64,000 nt of DNA from Cerrena zonata (lineage: Eukaryota > Basidiomycota > Agaricomycetes > Polyporales > Cerrenaceae). The stretch lies in contig JASBNA010000021.1 in NCBI GenBank assembly GCA_038087015.1, positions 372,001 through 436,000 on the forward strand, written 5' to 3'. The translations under genes were made by a program, and so were the position numbers. Of this stretch, positions 31,601-45,104 are shown one piece after another (position 1 is the first letter of the stretch; the number at the start of each line of letters is the position of its first letter). The notes beneath the pieces were generated by a model. The model did not search any database and was not told where the DNA came from. It worked only from the letters and a program-made list of their open reading frames with translations.

Positions 31601-32871
31601 GAAGCAACTTATCAATGTGGAGAATATCTTGCAATGTAAGACTAATAGCTGTCAAGCCTGTCACGATTCTCACATAACGCTACAGCCTACCCACAAACCC
31701 GCCTCGTGATGTTCATCGAGCGTTGGCTCGCTTTGGACTTACCGCTGAGCATGAGGTACGTGCACCGGTCATATCTATCACGACCCAATCATAACATGTT
31801 ATGTAGATTACGATCTCATCCTCTGGCCCAACGGCACTGCCAGTAGACAAGCCAATCACAGTCTTCAGTCTGTTGAGCGGTTATGTTGAGCTCTCACAGC
31901 CAGCAGGTACTCGCGAAATCCGAGCCCTGTTGCAAACAGAGAGTTCGGAGGCCACAATCAAAGCCTTGAAAGAGTTCTCCGCAGAGGACCTTGTAGCCAA
32001 GAGATTATCTGTTCTCGATATCCTCGAGGAATATCCCGACATCAAGGTCACGTTTGAATCCTTCCTTCAACTCCTTCCCTCTATGCGTGTCCGACAATAT
32101 TCCATTTCGTCCTCTCCTCTGTGGAATCCCGCACATGCTACGCTCACAATCAGCGTCATTGAAGCACCCGCCATCTCCGGTCGTAAGGAACCATTCTTGG
32201 GTGTTGCATCCACCTATCTCGCCTCCCTTCTCCCCGGTGACAAGGTTCAGATGGCTGTTCGTGGAACGAACGCCGCATTCCACCTCCCTTCAGATCCCAG
32301 TATCCCCCTAGTTCTCTTTGGTGCCGGTTCTGGACTTGCCCCTCTTCGTGGATTCCTCCAAGAGAGGGCCTTGCAGGCTAAAGCCGGTCGGGATGTAGGA
32401 AAGAGTATCCTATTCTTCGGGTGCCGCTCTCCTTCTCAAGACTATCTATACTCGGATTCGGATTTGAAGGAATGGGCAGAACTTGGTATCGTCGATATAC
32501 GGCCGGCGTTTTCACGTTCAATTGACGACTCCATTGGATGCAAATACGTTCAAGAGTGAGTCGCACCGCTCACTAAAAGTGTTTTCACATTACTAATGCA
32601 TCCGTGATTAGTCGGGTCTGGCATGATCGTGAGGATGTTACGAAACTGTATACTGAAGGCGCGAAGGTACTTCACATCGTTAATATTTTTCAGTATATTG
32701 TGCTGACGCTTAAACTAGTTCTACCTTTGTGGTTCTTCCAAACTCGCACACGCTGTGAAGGAAAAGTTGACAGCGATCATTCAGGATGTAAAGAACGTCG
32801 ACAATGACGAAGCTTCAAAGACCTTTGAACAGATCATGAACGGCCGATTTGCCACAGATATTTTCGAGTAG
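28664..32871 (+). CDS. Self-sufficient cytochrome P450-reductase fusion (CYP505 type)
   Basis: About sixteen short introns; start ATG 28664 ([16 protein letters not shown]), stop TAG 32869-32871; roughly 1,050 residues, as usual for P450foxy/BM3-like fusions. The P450 half has the I-helix AGHETTSG, ExxR (EALR), and heme motif [11 protein letters not shown] with the cysteine ligand. A Ser/Ala-rich linker leads to the reductase half: FMN-binding [23 protein letters not shown]-binding RQYSISSSP, and NADPH-binding [13 protein letters not shown] and FFGCRSP, ending with [10 protein letters not shown]. No N-terminal anchor is present, so the enzyme is probably soluble or peripheral. Family members hydroxylate fatty acids near the omega end using NADPH. 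All cofactor motifs are intact. Its 3' end faces that of a second P450, 121 bp away. Confidence 0.95.
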
Positions 32872-32992
32872 TCTCTTCAACATACTCTCAGGAGTCGGGA
32901 TCTTCACATTTTATACCTTTTCATCCCCCAGAGAGCAGTCGCCCATTGCAAACTTCTAATTTCCGTATAGTATACCACAATATATGATACTC

Positions 32993-35239
32993 TCACCCGG
33001 TCAAAGACGCCACAATATCGGCATGCTCTTGACTTCTTGGTTCCATCCTGCATGTAAAGTTTTCTGGAAGGCTTTAATTCGCATTAGCTAAATCCATCTT
33101 CAAGGAGATGATATCCCATACCTAACAAGTGTTGGAGAGAACTTGACATCGGCAGGATGCGCGAGTCCGTTACGCAGGTCATCCTGACTAGGTTCCTTGA
33201 TATCAAAGAACGCCAGAGTATTTGCAGCGAAAAGAAATAGAAAATTCTCTGCAAGATATCGGCCAGGACATATACTGCAGAATATCGCATGAACAAACTT
33301 CGAGAGGCTGAGGTGACTGCATAACTTACCGTCTACCATATCCAAACATATATTCATACGGATTCTGGGCCGGGTTCTCGGTGTCCAAGAAGCGTTCGGG
33401 GATAAAACACTCAGGATCTTCAACTTCTCGAGATATAGCACTAGACGAAGGTCATGAACATGAGTGGTGAAATGGAGACCCAGGTTTACTCACTAGGCAT
33501 TTGGGAAGACGACAGTTCCTGCTGGAATATGGTAACCTTTTTTGACTAATGAGGATCATTCTGAAGTATAAATGGAAAGCACTGACCATTATAAATATCA
33601 TCTTCTACCGAGATTCGAGGAAGACCTGGATCATGTATTTTTAGTATAACGTCGACACTGAATTCTTTTGAGAGAACTTACCGAGTGGTACGACAATGTG
33701 CCACCTCGAAACTTCCTGCATAAGTGCCCGAAGATATGGCATATTTTGACGATCTTCCAGAGTGACTAGCTTGCTGCATCCTGAAGTGACTTGGTCTATT
33801 TCAATCTGAGCTTTCTTTTGCTTCTCCGGGTGGAGGGACATGAGCATTAGGAATGTGCGCATGGTACCAAAAGACTTGTATTGTAAATTGAGACTCATTG
33901 GGTTGTATTTTGAACGATGAAAGGCTCACCGTCTCGACACCGGCTGTAGGATACATTAGTTGAGTCCCCCGAATATTGAACAAGTACATACCAAAGTACA
34001 TCGCTGAAGCAGCATACTTGACGTCTAGTAAAACATTAGGGCTGTGTTTCATATTTTTATATAATCCTTCCGGGTCCCCAAGCAAGTCTGCGACGAAGGA
34101 AGGGGGAACATCGCCTGTAGCCTATGGACAGAAATATTAGTCTCGGATATTTTTATGTACGTTGATGTGGGTTCACTGACCATACATCGTTGAACGTGTT
34201 CAAAAGGCGGGTCCGCTGATTGATTCAAGAGCTTTCTACCACGAGCACCGGCTTCATGGAAATATGTGAAAGGAAACCATTTTGGAAGATATTTCACTAA
34301 ATAGCGAGTCGATATCAGTCAAACGGACTTTCAAGCGAAAGTACCACGTACAGACGGGCACTAGATCGACCAGAAAGGATCCAGGTATTAGTGTTTCGTT
34401 AATGGTGTCGGATAAGTCTTCGAAATGAGCCATGTACTAAGAGATAGTTAATATAATAGAACTGAAGACGATGGCGATTCTGGGGCATGTCACTTACAGT
34501 TGAATCCGCTTCCTTCATATCGATTCCGTAAGTTACCATTATACTCATTCGACTAACAGCTCTGTTGAATCATTCCGTAAGATAACTCGCGTACATCAAG
34601 TAACAGGCAGAAGGACGCACAATTGGCAATGGTCTTTAAAATGGACAGGGTCCTTCCTGATGCTTTCCAAAGCGAGCTTGATGGCTTCCAGTTGTATTGA
34701 CTGATATTTCTGAACGGCCGTTGGATTCAAAGCCTGTTGCACCACCTTCCTCAGACCTCGATACCTATCTGTATAATTGTATGATGGTATTGCCTACATA
34801 CATTAATTACATTAGCTGACAACGTTTGTATTTGTCATGAACTTACCTGGTCCAGTCCCATTAACTCCCCGGCGACAACTGTCTGTGGACGATCAGAATA
34901 GTTCTTCGCCCGTCTATCGAGAAGTTCCTTGATAGCGTCCGTCGTGTTCAGTATCACAAGAGATTTTCCCAATGCACTGAGATACGTGATATCTCCTGTA
35001 TCATGAATCGTAAATGATCAAGGGTGAAAGTTAGAATTGAACCTGAAGAGCGTACCATGATTTTGCCTCCATGACAGTAGTTTCTCCCTGTCGATAGTGC
35101 GAGGCAAGTCAGCCAAGTTTCCAAGTAACCAGTGTCTCGGAGGAGAAGGAGGATATCTGTGACGAGCACTCTTAATTTTGTGATACAATATGTAAGTGCC
35201 CGCGAGCAGTGAAAGGAGCACGTAGAGAGAGTGCACCAT
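32993..35239 (-). CDS. Microsomal cytochrome P450 monooxygenase
   Basis: Minus-strand gene with about a dozen introns, start ATG 35239 (MVHSLYVLLSLLAGTYILY, a membrane anchor), then the proline-rich hinge YPPSPPRHWLLGNLAD. Family marks: I-helix AGVETS, ExxR (EVSR) in MPYLRALMQEVSRW, PERF-type segment FIPERFLDTENP, and heme motif FGYGRRICPGR split by an intron inside the second arginine codon. The terminal exon gives LVSLPENFTCRMEPRSQEH, ending at TGA 32993-32995; without that last intron the frame would stop at 33100 and lack the usual C-terminal strand. Such ER-bound P450s depend on a separate reductase and oxidise lipophilic or aromatic compounds; substrate is unknown. The expanded families of wood- and litter-decay basidiomycetes (for example CYP5144-like) use the same heme motif, but no family number is assigned. 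Confidence 0.9.
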
Positions 35240-36059
35240 GTTGTGGGTCTGGGTAAGAGCTCAATGACCCCACTCGGCCTTTAATATTATAACATATGAG
35301 AAATGCCTGAGTTCTCCGTCGCTTACAGAAGAACGATAGCATCACCAGGCTAACTCCTCCATAAACGAATTTGGAAGATGAACGGTTATACCGGGCGCAA
35401 GTAACGCTTGTACTTCGATGTGTAAGCTGTGTCACACGAAAGACGAGGGAAGCTGTCAAGCTCTATCTTGAAGTATAATATTAGATCCACCGTAAATGCA
35501 TCCGGACATGATAGAATTCGGTATGCTTACATTCCATCAAGCCTCGTTCTTGTCGGCTCTAATTATAGTGGGTAGTTCCGGGGTGACCTGTGGTTCCATC
35601 TAAACGGAGTAACAGAAGAACTATCAGTGCGTGATAGAGTTCTAGGACGGGATTAGAAGGCTGAGGATATATGTTAGAGCGGCGAACCGCTCCCAAGTTG
35701 CCAAAGCAAACCGGAGTGATGTTATTCACATCATTTGTAGTGTCCAGAGGTCATGGAATCTGGGATCACTCATGCACCCACGCACGAAACAATCGTTGAC
35801 ATCCATCCGTATTACTAGTGAATCTAGGGTCAGTCGGCGAAGGCTCAATTGCAATGGATCAATAACTTATTTGCATTCCAAGGGAAATGCGACCAAAAAT
35901 ACACTACTGTACAAGGTGACGAAGAGTTGGATACAGGATGGATGATCATTGGAACAAGAACAGATGCTCATGGCTAAAAATAATCCTTTTGATGAGCAAG
36001 ACATTGAGCCGAAGACGTAAGAGGTACTCACCATGAGGGAAAGGTTGGGTACAAAGCTG
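35240..36059. other. Intergenic region
   Basis: Upstream of the P450 gene and downstream of the small IFI6/27-like gene. No coding region or repeat recognised. Confidence 0.5.
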
Positions 36060-36463
36060 CTAAGCTCCAGCTGCGACTGCAGCTCCTCCTCCTAGAGCAG
36101 TTATAGCTGCAGCAGATATGTATCCGATTGCAGGAAGAGCGCCTCCCATGGCGACAGATTGAGCCACTGCAAACGCACTTCCTGCAGCCACATTGGCACC
36201 AATGCCTGCTTGTATCCCTGCCGCAATGCCCCCTAGGTCATGGATGATAAATGCATACTGGGGATAGATACAATAAATTCATACCAGCAATTGGGCCTGC
36301 TGCGCCGAAACCAACTATTCCGAGTACGGCGGGTGCTAGAAGTGGTGCTAAGCAAACACCAGCTACTGTGCTTCCGGCTATAATAGCTGCGTCTGGACAG
36401 GACGTAATCATCAGACAATACAAGTGAATGAAAGCTGAATTAGAATATACTTCTTGCTGCCAT
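36060..36463 (-). CDS. Small IFI6/IFI27-like (ISG12 family) membrane protein, 97 aa
   Basis: Three exons, start ATG 36463 (MAARNAAIIAG), stop TAG 36060-36062. The 97-residue product is almost entirely Gly, Ala, Val, Ile and Leu: STVAGVCLAPLLAPAVLGIV, GFGAAGPIAGGIAAGIQAG, IGANVAAGSAFAVAQSVAMG, GALPAIGYISAAAITALGGG. The patterns VLGxVGFxAAGPxAG, AxxQAGIG and QSxAMGG are the signature of the IFI6/IFI27 (6-16/ISG12) domain, known from animals and scattered in fungi. Animal members are mitochondrial or ER membrane proteins linked to apoptosis; the fungal role is unknown. Introns are ~55-65 bp with GTATAT and GTATGA donors. A (CCACAACCA)n minisatellite lies about 30 bp upstream of the start. Confidence 0.82.
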
Positions 36464-36492
36464 AGTATTGATGGTAATGTGGTAGTTGCGAT

Positions 36493-36558
36493 GGTTGTGG
36501 TGGTTGTGGTGGTTGTGGTGGTTGTGGTGGTTGTGGTGGTTGTGGTGGTTGTGGTGGT
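36493..36558. repeat. GGTTGTGGT minisatellite
   Basis: Roughly seven near-perfect copies of the 9-mer GGTTGTGGT. It sits just upstream of the IFI6/27-like start codon, so it is in the 5' leader or core promoter of that gene. Copy number probably varies between strains. Confidence 0.9.
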
Positions 36559-37164
36559 AAGTATGGAGGTCCGACTGAACCTGTCGGAACTTCAAGTTAA
36601 ATACCTGACAGGCATGCGATAATCAAATTTACCTAATAGTAAAGGGCCCATGCAGCATGGCAGCTGTCATGGCTCCTAGGGTAAAGGGTGTTCGTCGAAG
36701 CTCAAGTGACTGCCTGGGTCACCCACGGAATACTAGTATGTATACGGTTTGTGTCATTGGGCTGGCGGCCGCTTGCCGCAGGAGGACGTAGTACACGGAG
36801 TCTCAGACGGATCCTATGGAGCTCCGTGCACCAGTCGACATAATAGGGCCTGCCGTACTATCATATTCGATTTGTACAACTTGGAACCCTGGAAGGAGAG
36901 AACACGGTAAACCCACAAACTTCGCCTACGTAACAATAAGCGCTGGAGCGAAGCTTGCCGCAGTGTAGTCGCAGTGTCCGATGCATTCACCTCGCTGTCT
37001 AGTCACCCATGGCATGTTGCCTTATTTGGGGTAGCTCTCGACGATGCCAACATCTTATCTTATCTTAACCTCCACTCCCTCCAACTACGCATCCGGTTCC
37101 TAAACTTGAACCTGAACTCCTTTCTTGCTTGTACTAATATCACGTTTCTCATGATACAGCCATA
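36559..37164. other. Divergent intergenic region
   Basis: Shared upstream region of the IFI6/27-like gene (minus) and the SAC phosphatase gene (plus). CT-rich runs occur before 37165. No further gene seen. Confidence 0.5.
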
Positions 37165-40100
37165 ATGACCGATACCAATAATGCACCCGATGATACCCAG
37201 AAGGACCCGTTAAAATCTATGTCCGGCTCCCTCGCTACACTCTCTGACAATGGTCAACTGACATCAGGTTCCGGCTCTGCCTCACCTATGAAGTCATCTG
37301 TAAAGCTATCAGAAAGCAACGGTACCTTGAAACTTGGAAAGTCTCCAAAGCCCTCTAGGACTATGGCTCTACATTGCCACACAACTGATGACACTGTTCT
37401 TTCGTACAACAAGTTTATCTTGTACGAGAACAAGCTGCGGTTCTATATCGTCGCGTCGAATACCTCGGATTCACGCCATAAGATCATCAAGATTGATAGG
37501 ACGTCCCAGGATGAATTGAATGTAGTCGAAGACGATGCAACGTATAATGGAAAGCAGATGAGCGAAATGCTGAAAATGATCGAGGATGGAAATAAGGCTT
37601 CCGGCGGGCTAGGGAAGGCTAGAGTTCTATTCGGTGTCATTGGTATGTGCTGAAGTATAAATCATTTGTTCGCTGGATAAACACATCGGTGATTCTAGGT
37701 TTCATTCGTTTCACCGCGGGATGGTATATGATTGCCATTTCTAGGCGTTCAGTCGTCGCTCTATTCGGCGGACATTACGTCTACCATTGTGAAGAAACAG
37801 ACATGATACCTGTCTGTTCAACCCATAGAATCGAGCGTCCCGCCGAAGAACAACGTTTGATAGGGATTTTCAAGCAAGTCGACCTATCGAAGAATTTCTA
37901 CTTCAGGTATCTCTCAATTTATGCTTAAGTATCTACCCAGTCTAAATGGAAAAAATACCAGCTATACCTATGACCTCACCTCGACTCTGCAACATAATCT
38001 TACGAGGCCAGTTCCTTCACATCGCATTATCAACGATCGTTATGCCTGGAATCATCACTTGACGACTACACCTTTTGAGGGGAAGGATGATGGCTCACCG
38101 CCCCAAAAAGCATGGTGGTTACTTCCTCTCATACATGGCCATGTTGACCAGGCCAGTACGTACTGTGTATGCTGAACGTGTCTAATTACCTTATTGACAT
38201 TTCGCAGAACTTACTGTCCTGGGCCGAATTGTATTCGTAACATTGATTGCTCGACGTTCGCGGCACCACGCGGGAGCACGCTATCTAAAGCGAGGTGTCA
38301 ACGACGAAGTAAATTATTAAAGGCACATCGTTCGTCTCCATACTAACTTCTCTTCTCAGGGCAATGTTGCAAATGAGGTCGAAACAGAGCAGATTGTCAG
38401 CGAGACGGTGACTACGCCGTTTTACTACCCCGCTACTCGTGATACTCCTACCGGATCCAAGAAACGAAGACCGAGTCCCAATTTTACGAGTTATGTACAG
38501 GTGTGTGTATCATATTATACGTCCGCGTGCGATGCTAATACACGCTGTAGTATCGTGGTAGTATACCCATTTATTGGACGCAAGAGCTTAACAGCATGTC
38601 TCCTAAACCTCCGATCGAAAGTAGGTTTTCATTCGTCAGCTTTTATCGACCAATCTTAATCGTCGGATCTCAGTTAGCGTTATGGACCCATTCTACACAC
38701 CAGCGTCCCGTCACTTTGATGACCTTTTCGCCCGATACGGGGCGCCCTTAATGATCCTCAACCTGATCAAACGTCGGGAGCCTCAACCTCGTGAAAGTAA
38801 ACTCCTGGAGGAATATACTCAATGTGTCGAATACCTGAATCAATTCTTGCCTGAGGACAAAAAGATAGTCTATCGAGCGTGGGATATGTCAAGGGCGTAT
38901 AAGGAGAAGACTCATGATGTCATCAGCTATCTTGAAGACTTCGCTGAGGAGAGTATCCAGTTGACAGGATTTTTCCACTCTGGCCCCGAGCCATATTCCC
39001 ATTTCTTGAAGAGTGAGGAGCTTGCTGAGTGCGTTTTTCTCAAGTTCGGGTCAATGCGAGGTGTCTAACCATATATCATATTTCCATAGAAGGACGGGGA
39101 CGGAACTTCCATGGCGCAGCACCATGTCCCTCCAGAATGGTATCTGCAGGACCAATTGCGTAGATTGTTTGGATCGGACCAATGCAGCCCAGTTCGTATT
39201 TGGTAAACGAGCGTTGGGCCATCAGCTATATGCTTTGGGCATCGTAGAGAGCCCGAATCTCGGGTTCGATTCTGATGCGGTCAACATGCTAACGGAAATG
39301 TATCATGATCATGGTGACAGTAAGCTCTCTTCCGTGAATCCAATTGCGAAGAATGTTACTGATAATCACAAAAGCTCTCGCAATGCAGTACACTGGAAGT
39401 GCACTTGTGAATCGTGTTGAGACGTACCGACGGATGCCTCACTGGAATAGCCACTCGAGGGATATCATCGAGAACTTTCGTCGGTTCTACACCAATTCTC
39501 TTCTTGGTATGTCCTTATCAACGCCCAAGTGACTTCGGGTCTTTACACTGCACTAAATTATCTTGTACAGATGCAGACAAGCAAGCCGCTATCAACCTCT
39601 TCCTAGGGGTTCAAGATGATCGCCCGATCGGCCGTAGTTCCCTGCCCCTGAAACGTGGTTCTTATCTTAATTGGTTCCACCAAGAGAATCTCGAACCTGC
39701 GTATCAGCTCGCCGAATGCGAACAGGGGATTCAACAGTTTGTGCAGACCCGGGGTGATTTCTGGATCGAGTATTATCGGCCATTATTGTTCACCAGTCTG
39801 GGGAAACATTTTGTCTATTGCATGAACAGTACCTTGAAACTACCAGGGTAAGTACTGCGTCTTTAATTTAAACAAAAGGATTGGCTTATGAGAATGCTCG
39901 GCGTGGATTAGGAAGACCGCGGCCGATATCAACCAGAGCCCGTTTTTGCCTCATCACAATGTGATTCATCCTCCTAGGTAAGCCACTTGGGTTATGTCGA
40001 AGGCAAAGGAGCCACTTTGCTGATCATCATGTGGTAATCCGGCAGACTGATGGATGGTGTACGTCGGTGGATTGGCTCAAGTAGTCCCGTTCGGCGGCAC

Positions 40101-40608
40101 CCCCGAGTAGAATCACGGCAGGACAGGAAAACAGACGATTCGGTCCAAAGAGGTCCCCGATAAGGACGAAGATATCCACTCAACGAAATACGTCGCTACG
40201 CAGTTGTTGGCGCCTGACGTATCAAAGAAAGAAAGAATAGAGTACGAAGAGTAAGCAGCCACTATCTTATCCGTGTTTCATTAAAGAAGGCATTGACGGA
40301 GCCGGCGGTCACTCAGGTACATCAAGCAAACGACTGCACTCTTAAACTCAGAGCAGATGTATGCCGTTCCTCTCGATAGGGCGATATATGAGCTCTCGAG
40401 CGAAGTGGCTTACGGGCGCGGGGAATTCCCTGTGACATCAGAAGCGGAGAAGGATCTGGTCATCTATACGACGTATAGTGAAAAGGCGAGCCCGAGTATG
40501 GCGGAGAGCATGTGGGATAAAGTCAAATTACCTACAAAGTTCAAATACGAAGACTGGCTGGCCGGACCTTTGTACGTTCCACTCTTCGATTTGATTCTCA
40601 TGTCCTGA
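37165..40608 (+). CDS. FIG4: SAC-domain phosphoinositide phosphatase, FIG4 type
   Basis: Start ATG 37165 ([12 protein letters not shown]), stop TGA 40606-40608, around a dozen introns. After a Ser-rich N-terminus comes the SAC domain: [93 protein letters not shown], and the catalytic Cys-x5-Arg in [16 protein letters not shown], followed by GHQLYALG and EMYHDHGDT. This is the Fig4 subgroup, which with Vac14 and Fab1/PIKfyve controls PI(3,5)P2 on vacuole/endosome membranes. The C-terminal third includes a 13-nt microexon (40046-40058) needed to keep frame between HNVIHPPR and NHGRTGKQ. The C-terminus after YEDWLAG is uncertain: a donor-like GTACGT allows a longer alternative, and the 3' tail is tandemly duplicated. 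Confidence 0.9.
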
Positions 40609-40735
40609 CCCCGGTGTATTTATAGTGTGGTATGATGATGGTATCAGGGGCGTCTACAGGGTTCAAATCCTTGGGTTTGCCTTGGGTGGTCGGACATTTG
40701 TACGTTCCAAGCTTCGATTCCCATGTCATGTGTGG
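40539..40735 (+). repeat. Imperfect tandem duplication at the FIG4 3' end
   Basis: The block starting GTTCAAAT and containing TTTGTACGTTCCA and CTTCGATT occurs at 40539 and again at 40661, a period of about 122 bp, with substitutions and a ~20-bp gap in the second copy. The first copy covers the last FIG4 codons and stop. This suggests a small segmental duplication in the 3' end. Confidence 0.65.
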
Positions 40736-40739
40736 TACG

Positions 40740-41606
40740 GTGACAGATGCACCATCCAAATTGGTAGCATATGAAAACTACTTCATAAAAGCAGCCGTAT
40801 TGGTGTTCTCTGCATAATACATTGCCTAGAGTGTCTGAAATATATTTCACAGAAACATCACATATGTGAACGCTGTCAGAACAAGCATGAGTGAGGCATT
40901 CGGACATTGCTCCGAGTCGTTACGCCTCGATGATCGAGCACCTGCCTAATTTGGGATTGGTGTCATAGGCGCCCCCTATCAAAGGTGTCAATTGCTTAGC
41001 ACACGACCCGCGATAAGCATCCGCCCGCTCTCGAGTGTTGTCGGCGAATTTATGTGCAAATGGAGGACGTGGACCTGGGTGTCAAGATGAGGGAGTCGGA
41101 ATGCGATGTGCCGGCGCATGATTTTTTGCTATCTGGTATCTTTGTGCATTTTTATGTAGGAACCAAGCAGGGACCGTTGCTGTGTCGAGACGTCGCTAAT
41201 CTCCATCGGGGACTGTTTTCCATGTATGCAGTCGTAGACAGCATGGTAGAAATCACTATAGAACGGGATGTTCAGGTGGAGGGAAAACGTAAAAGGCTAG
41301 ATGAGTTGTAGGAGGGCCACATGTGAATATATGAAACAGAGGAGGGAGGGATAAGACTGAGGAGACATCTGCTGATAGGCATGAGCTATCTGGTCCAGGC
41401 ACGAGAAATCTCGGTGGGACGTAGTCTGGGGTGGTGTCCATATGGTCCCTTATGCGCCGCCCGCAGAGGGTTAAAATACTCAAGCAGGCGTACGTCCCCT
41501 GTAGCAAAGGTTTGTCTTTGCCCCACCGTTGGTCGCTCCGTGCTTCTGCATCTCGTCCTCTTTCACGCACTGTCTGCAGACAGATTCAGAGGTTTGGAAT
41601 CCCACA
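40740..41606. other. Intergenic region
   Basis: Between FIG4 and the nucleoside transporter. No gene recognised; frames up to ~100 codons lack familiar motifs and splice-consistent context. Confidence 0.5.
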
Positions 41607-43936
<2,330 letters not shown>

Positions 43937-45104
43937 ATGTTGCCCAGTCTATAGCATTATCTTTAATAGCCATCTATCGTTATATCACCCCCTTCTAGCT
44001 TTTTTTCTCGCCTTCTTGGGTTTTGTAGTCATTAATTGATGATCTCGGGCTCCATAGCGCATAAAAGTCGTGTATGAGTTACAAGATAGCATAAATGCAC
44101 CTTGTTGTTGTTGTATGTATTGCACCTAGACGTTAAGGCTAGCATTTCCTTTATGTTTTTTTCTTGTTTTTGAATACCCTTGTTAATAGCAAAAATGAAA
44201 CATCCTGCCTGTGAACGTTTCTGAAAGGCTTCAGCGTGCACGCATGCGTGTAAGGTTCCGCAGAAGGATGCACACACGAATTCAACGAACTCAAAGAATG
44301 AGACGCAGGGACGCATGCGAGAGATGATCAATTCTGTGATTGTTGCTTTCATGTACACGGCAAGCCGTGTGGGATACGCATGGTCGAAGCCCGTTCCTTC
44401 GGATTCCCAGGCACGAGTAGACACGACGAGTGAATTGAACTTTGAATATGGGGGATCTTCCATTCAAATTGTGGTAGAAGGTCGATATAGAAAAGGGAAA
44501 GTCCTGTTCTTTGGAATGGGCTGGGATGCGATTGGTCGGTTATACATGCTCATGTACGGGAGATGAAAGACGGTCAGTGTTGGGTGATGTAAGAAAACAT
44601 GAGGAGTACATATCAGTAACTGTATACTGCTGCGTCGAAGACTTGAAGGGATCGGCATATGTCTTTTTTGGTAAAGTAAATTGACGAATTTGAAGATTAG
44701 CGATATGTGCTTCATCCACGGGGTGTTGGGCAAGACATTTGACCAGCGGAAATGAAGGGATTGCTGCAAAGAAGTAGATATGCTTCATCATTCGTATAGT
44801 CGAAAGGATCCGCACATCTTCAAAATGACAAGACATGCGCACAGGTGGAGGCTTCGAACTCGACGGTGGATGGAATGGCTTGGTTTTATGAATTATTATT
44901 GTCTAGACTTTTGTGGAAAGTCATATCTCTGTTCGTATACTTAGAGCACGCGTGCGCAGTTTGAAGCAAGTATAAGTAGTACGTCCCTTGGTCTGGGAGA
45001 TTTGTCAAGTGTACTTCCTCCTTTCCTGACAAACGTTTACCACCTAGTATCAATCAAGATATGTCTGAAATGCTCATTGCGCGAGTATACTCTCCCCTCC
45101 GGAT
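43937..45104. other. Intergenic region
   Basis: The 3' flank of the transporter and promoter of the GTPase gene. Open frames up to 143 codons (44032-44463, minus) are unrecognised. An upstream ATG at 45061 opens a short frame before the GTPase start. Confidence 0.5.
44971..44977 (+). promoter_or_regulatory. TATA-like box of the GTPase gene
   Basis: TATAAGT lies about 130 bp before the proposed ATG at 45105 and 90 bp before the ATG at 45061. Tentative. Confidence 0.35.

Noticed and set aside
28664..36463. Secondary-metabolite gene cluster around the two P450s
   Set aside because: No terpene synthase, polyketide or peptide synthetase, transferase or transporter of that type nearby; neighbours are housekeeping genes.
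36428..36622. Plus-strand frame encoding a run of valines
   Set aside because: A by-product of the GGTTGTGGT minisatellite.
40655..40680. tRNA B-box-like GGGTTCAAATCC
   Set aside because: No acceptor-stem or A-box partner at the right distance; it is part of the FIG4 3' duplication.
45061..45084. ATG 45061 as the GTPase start with an intron 45085-45130
   Set aside because: Joining leaves the P-loop out of frame by one base; ATG 45105 reads straight into it. Not fully excluded.
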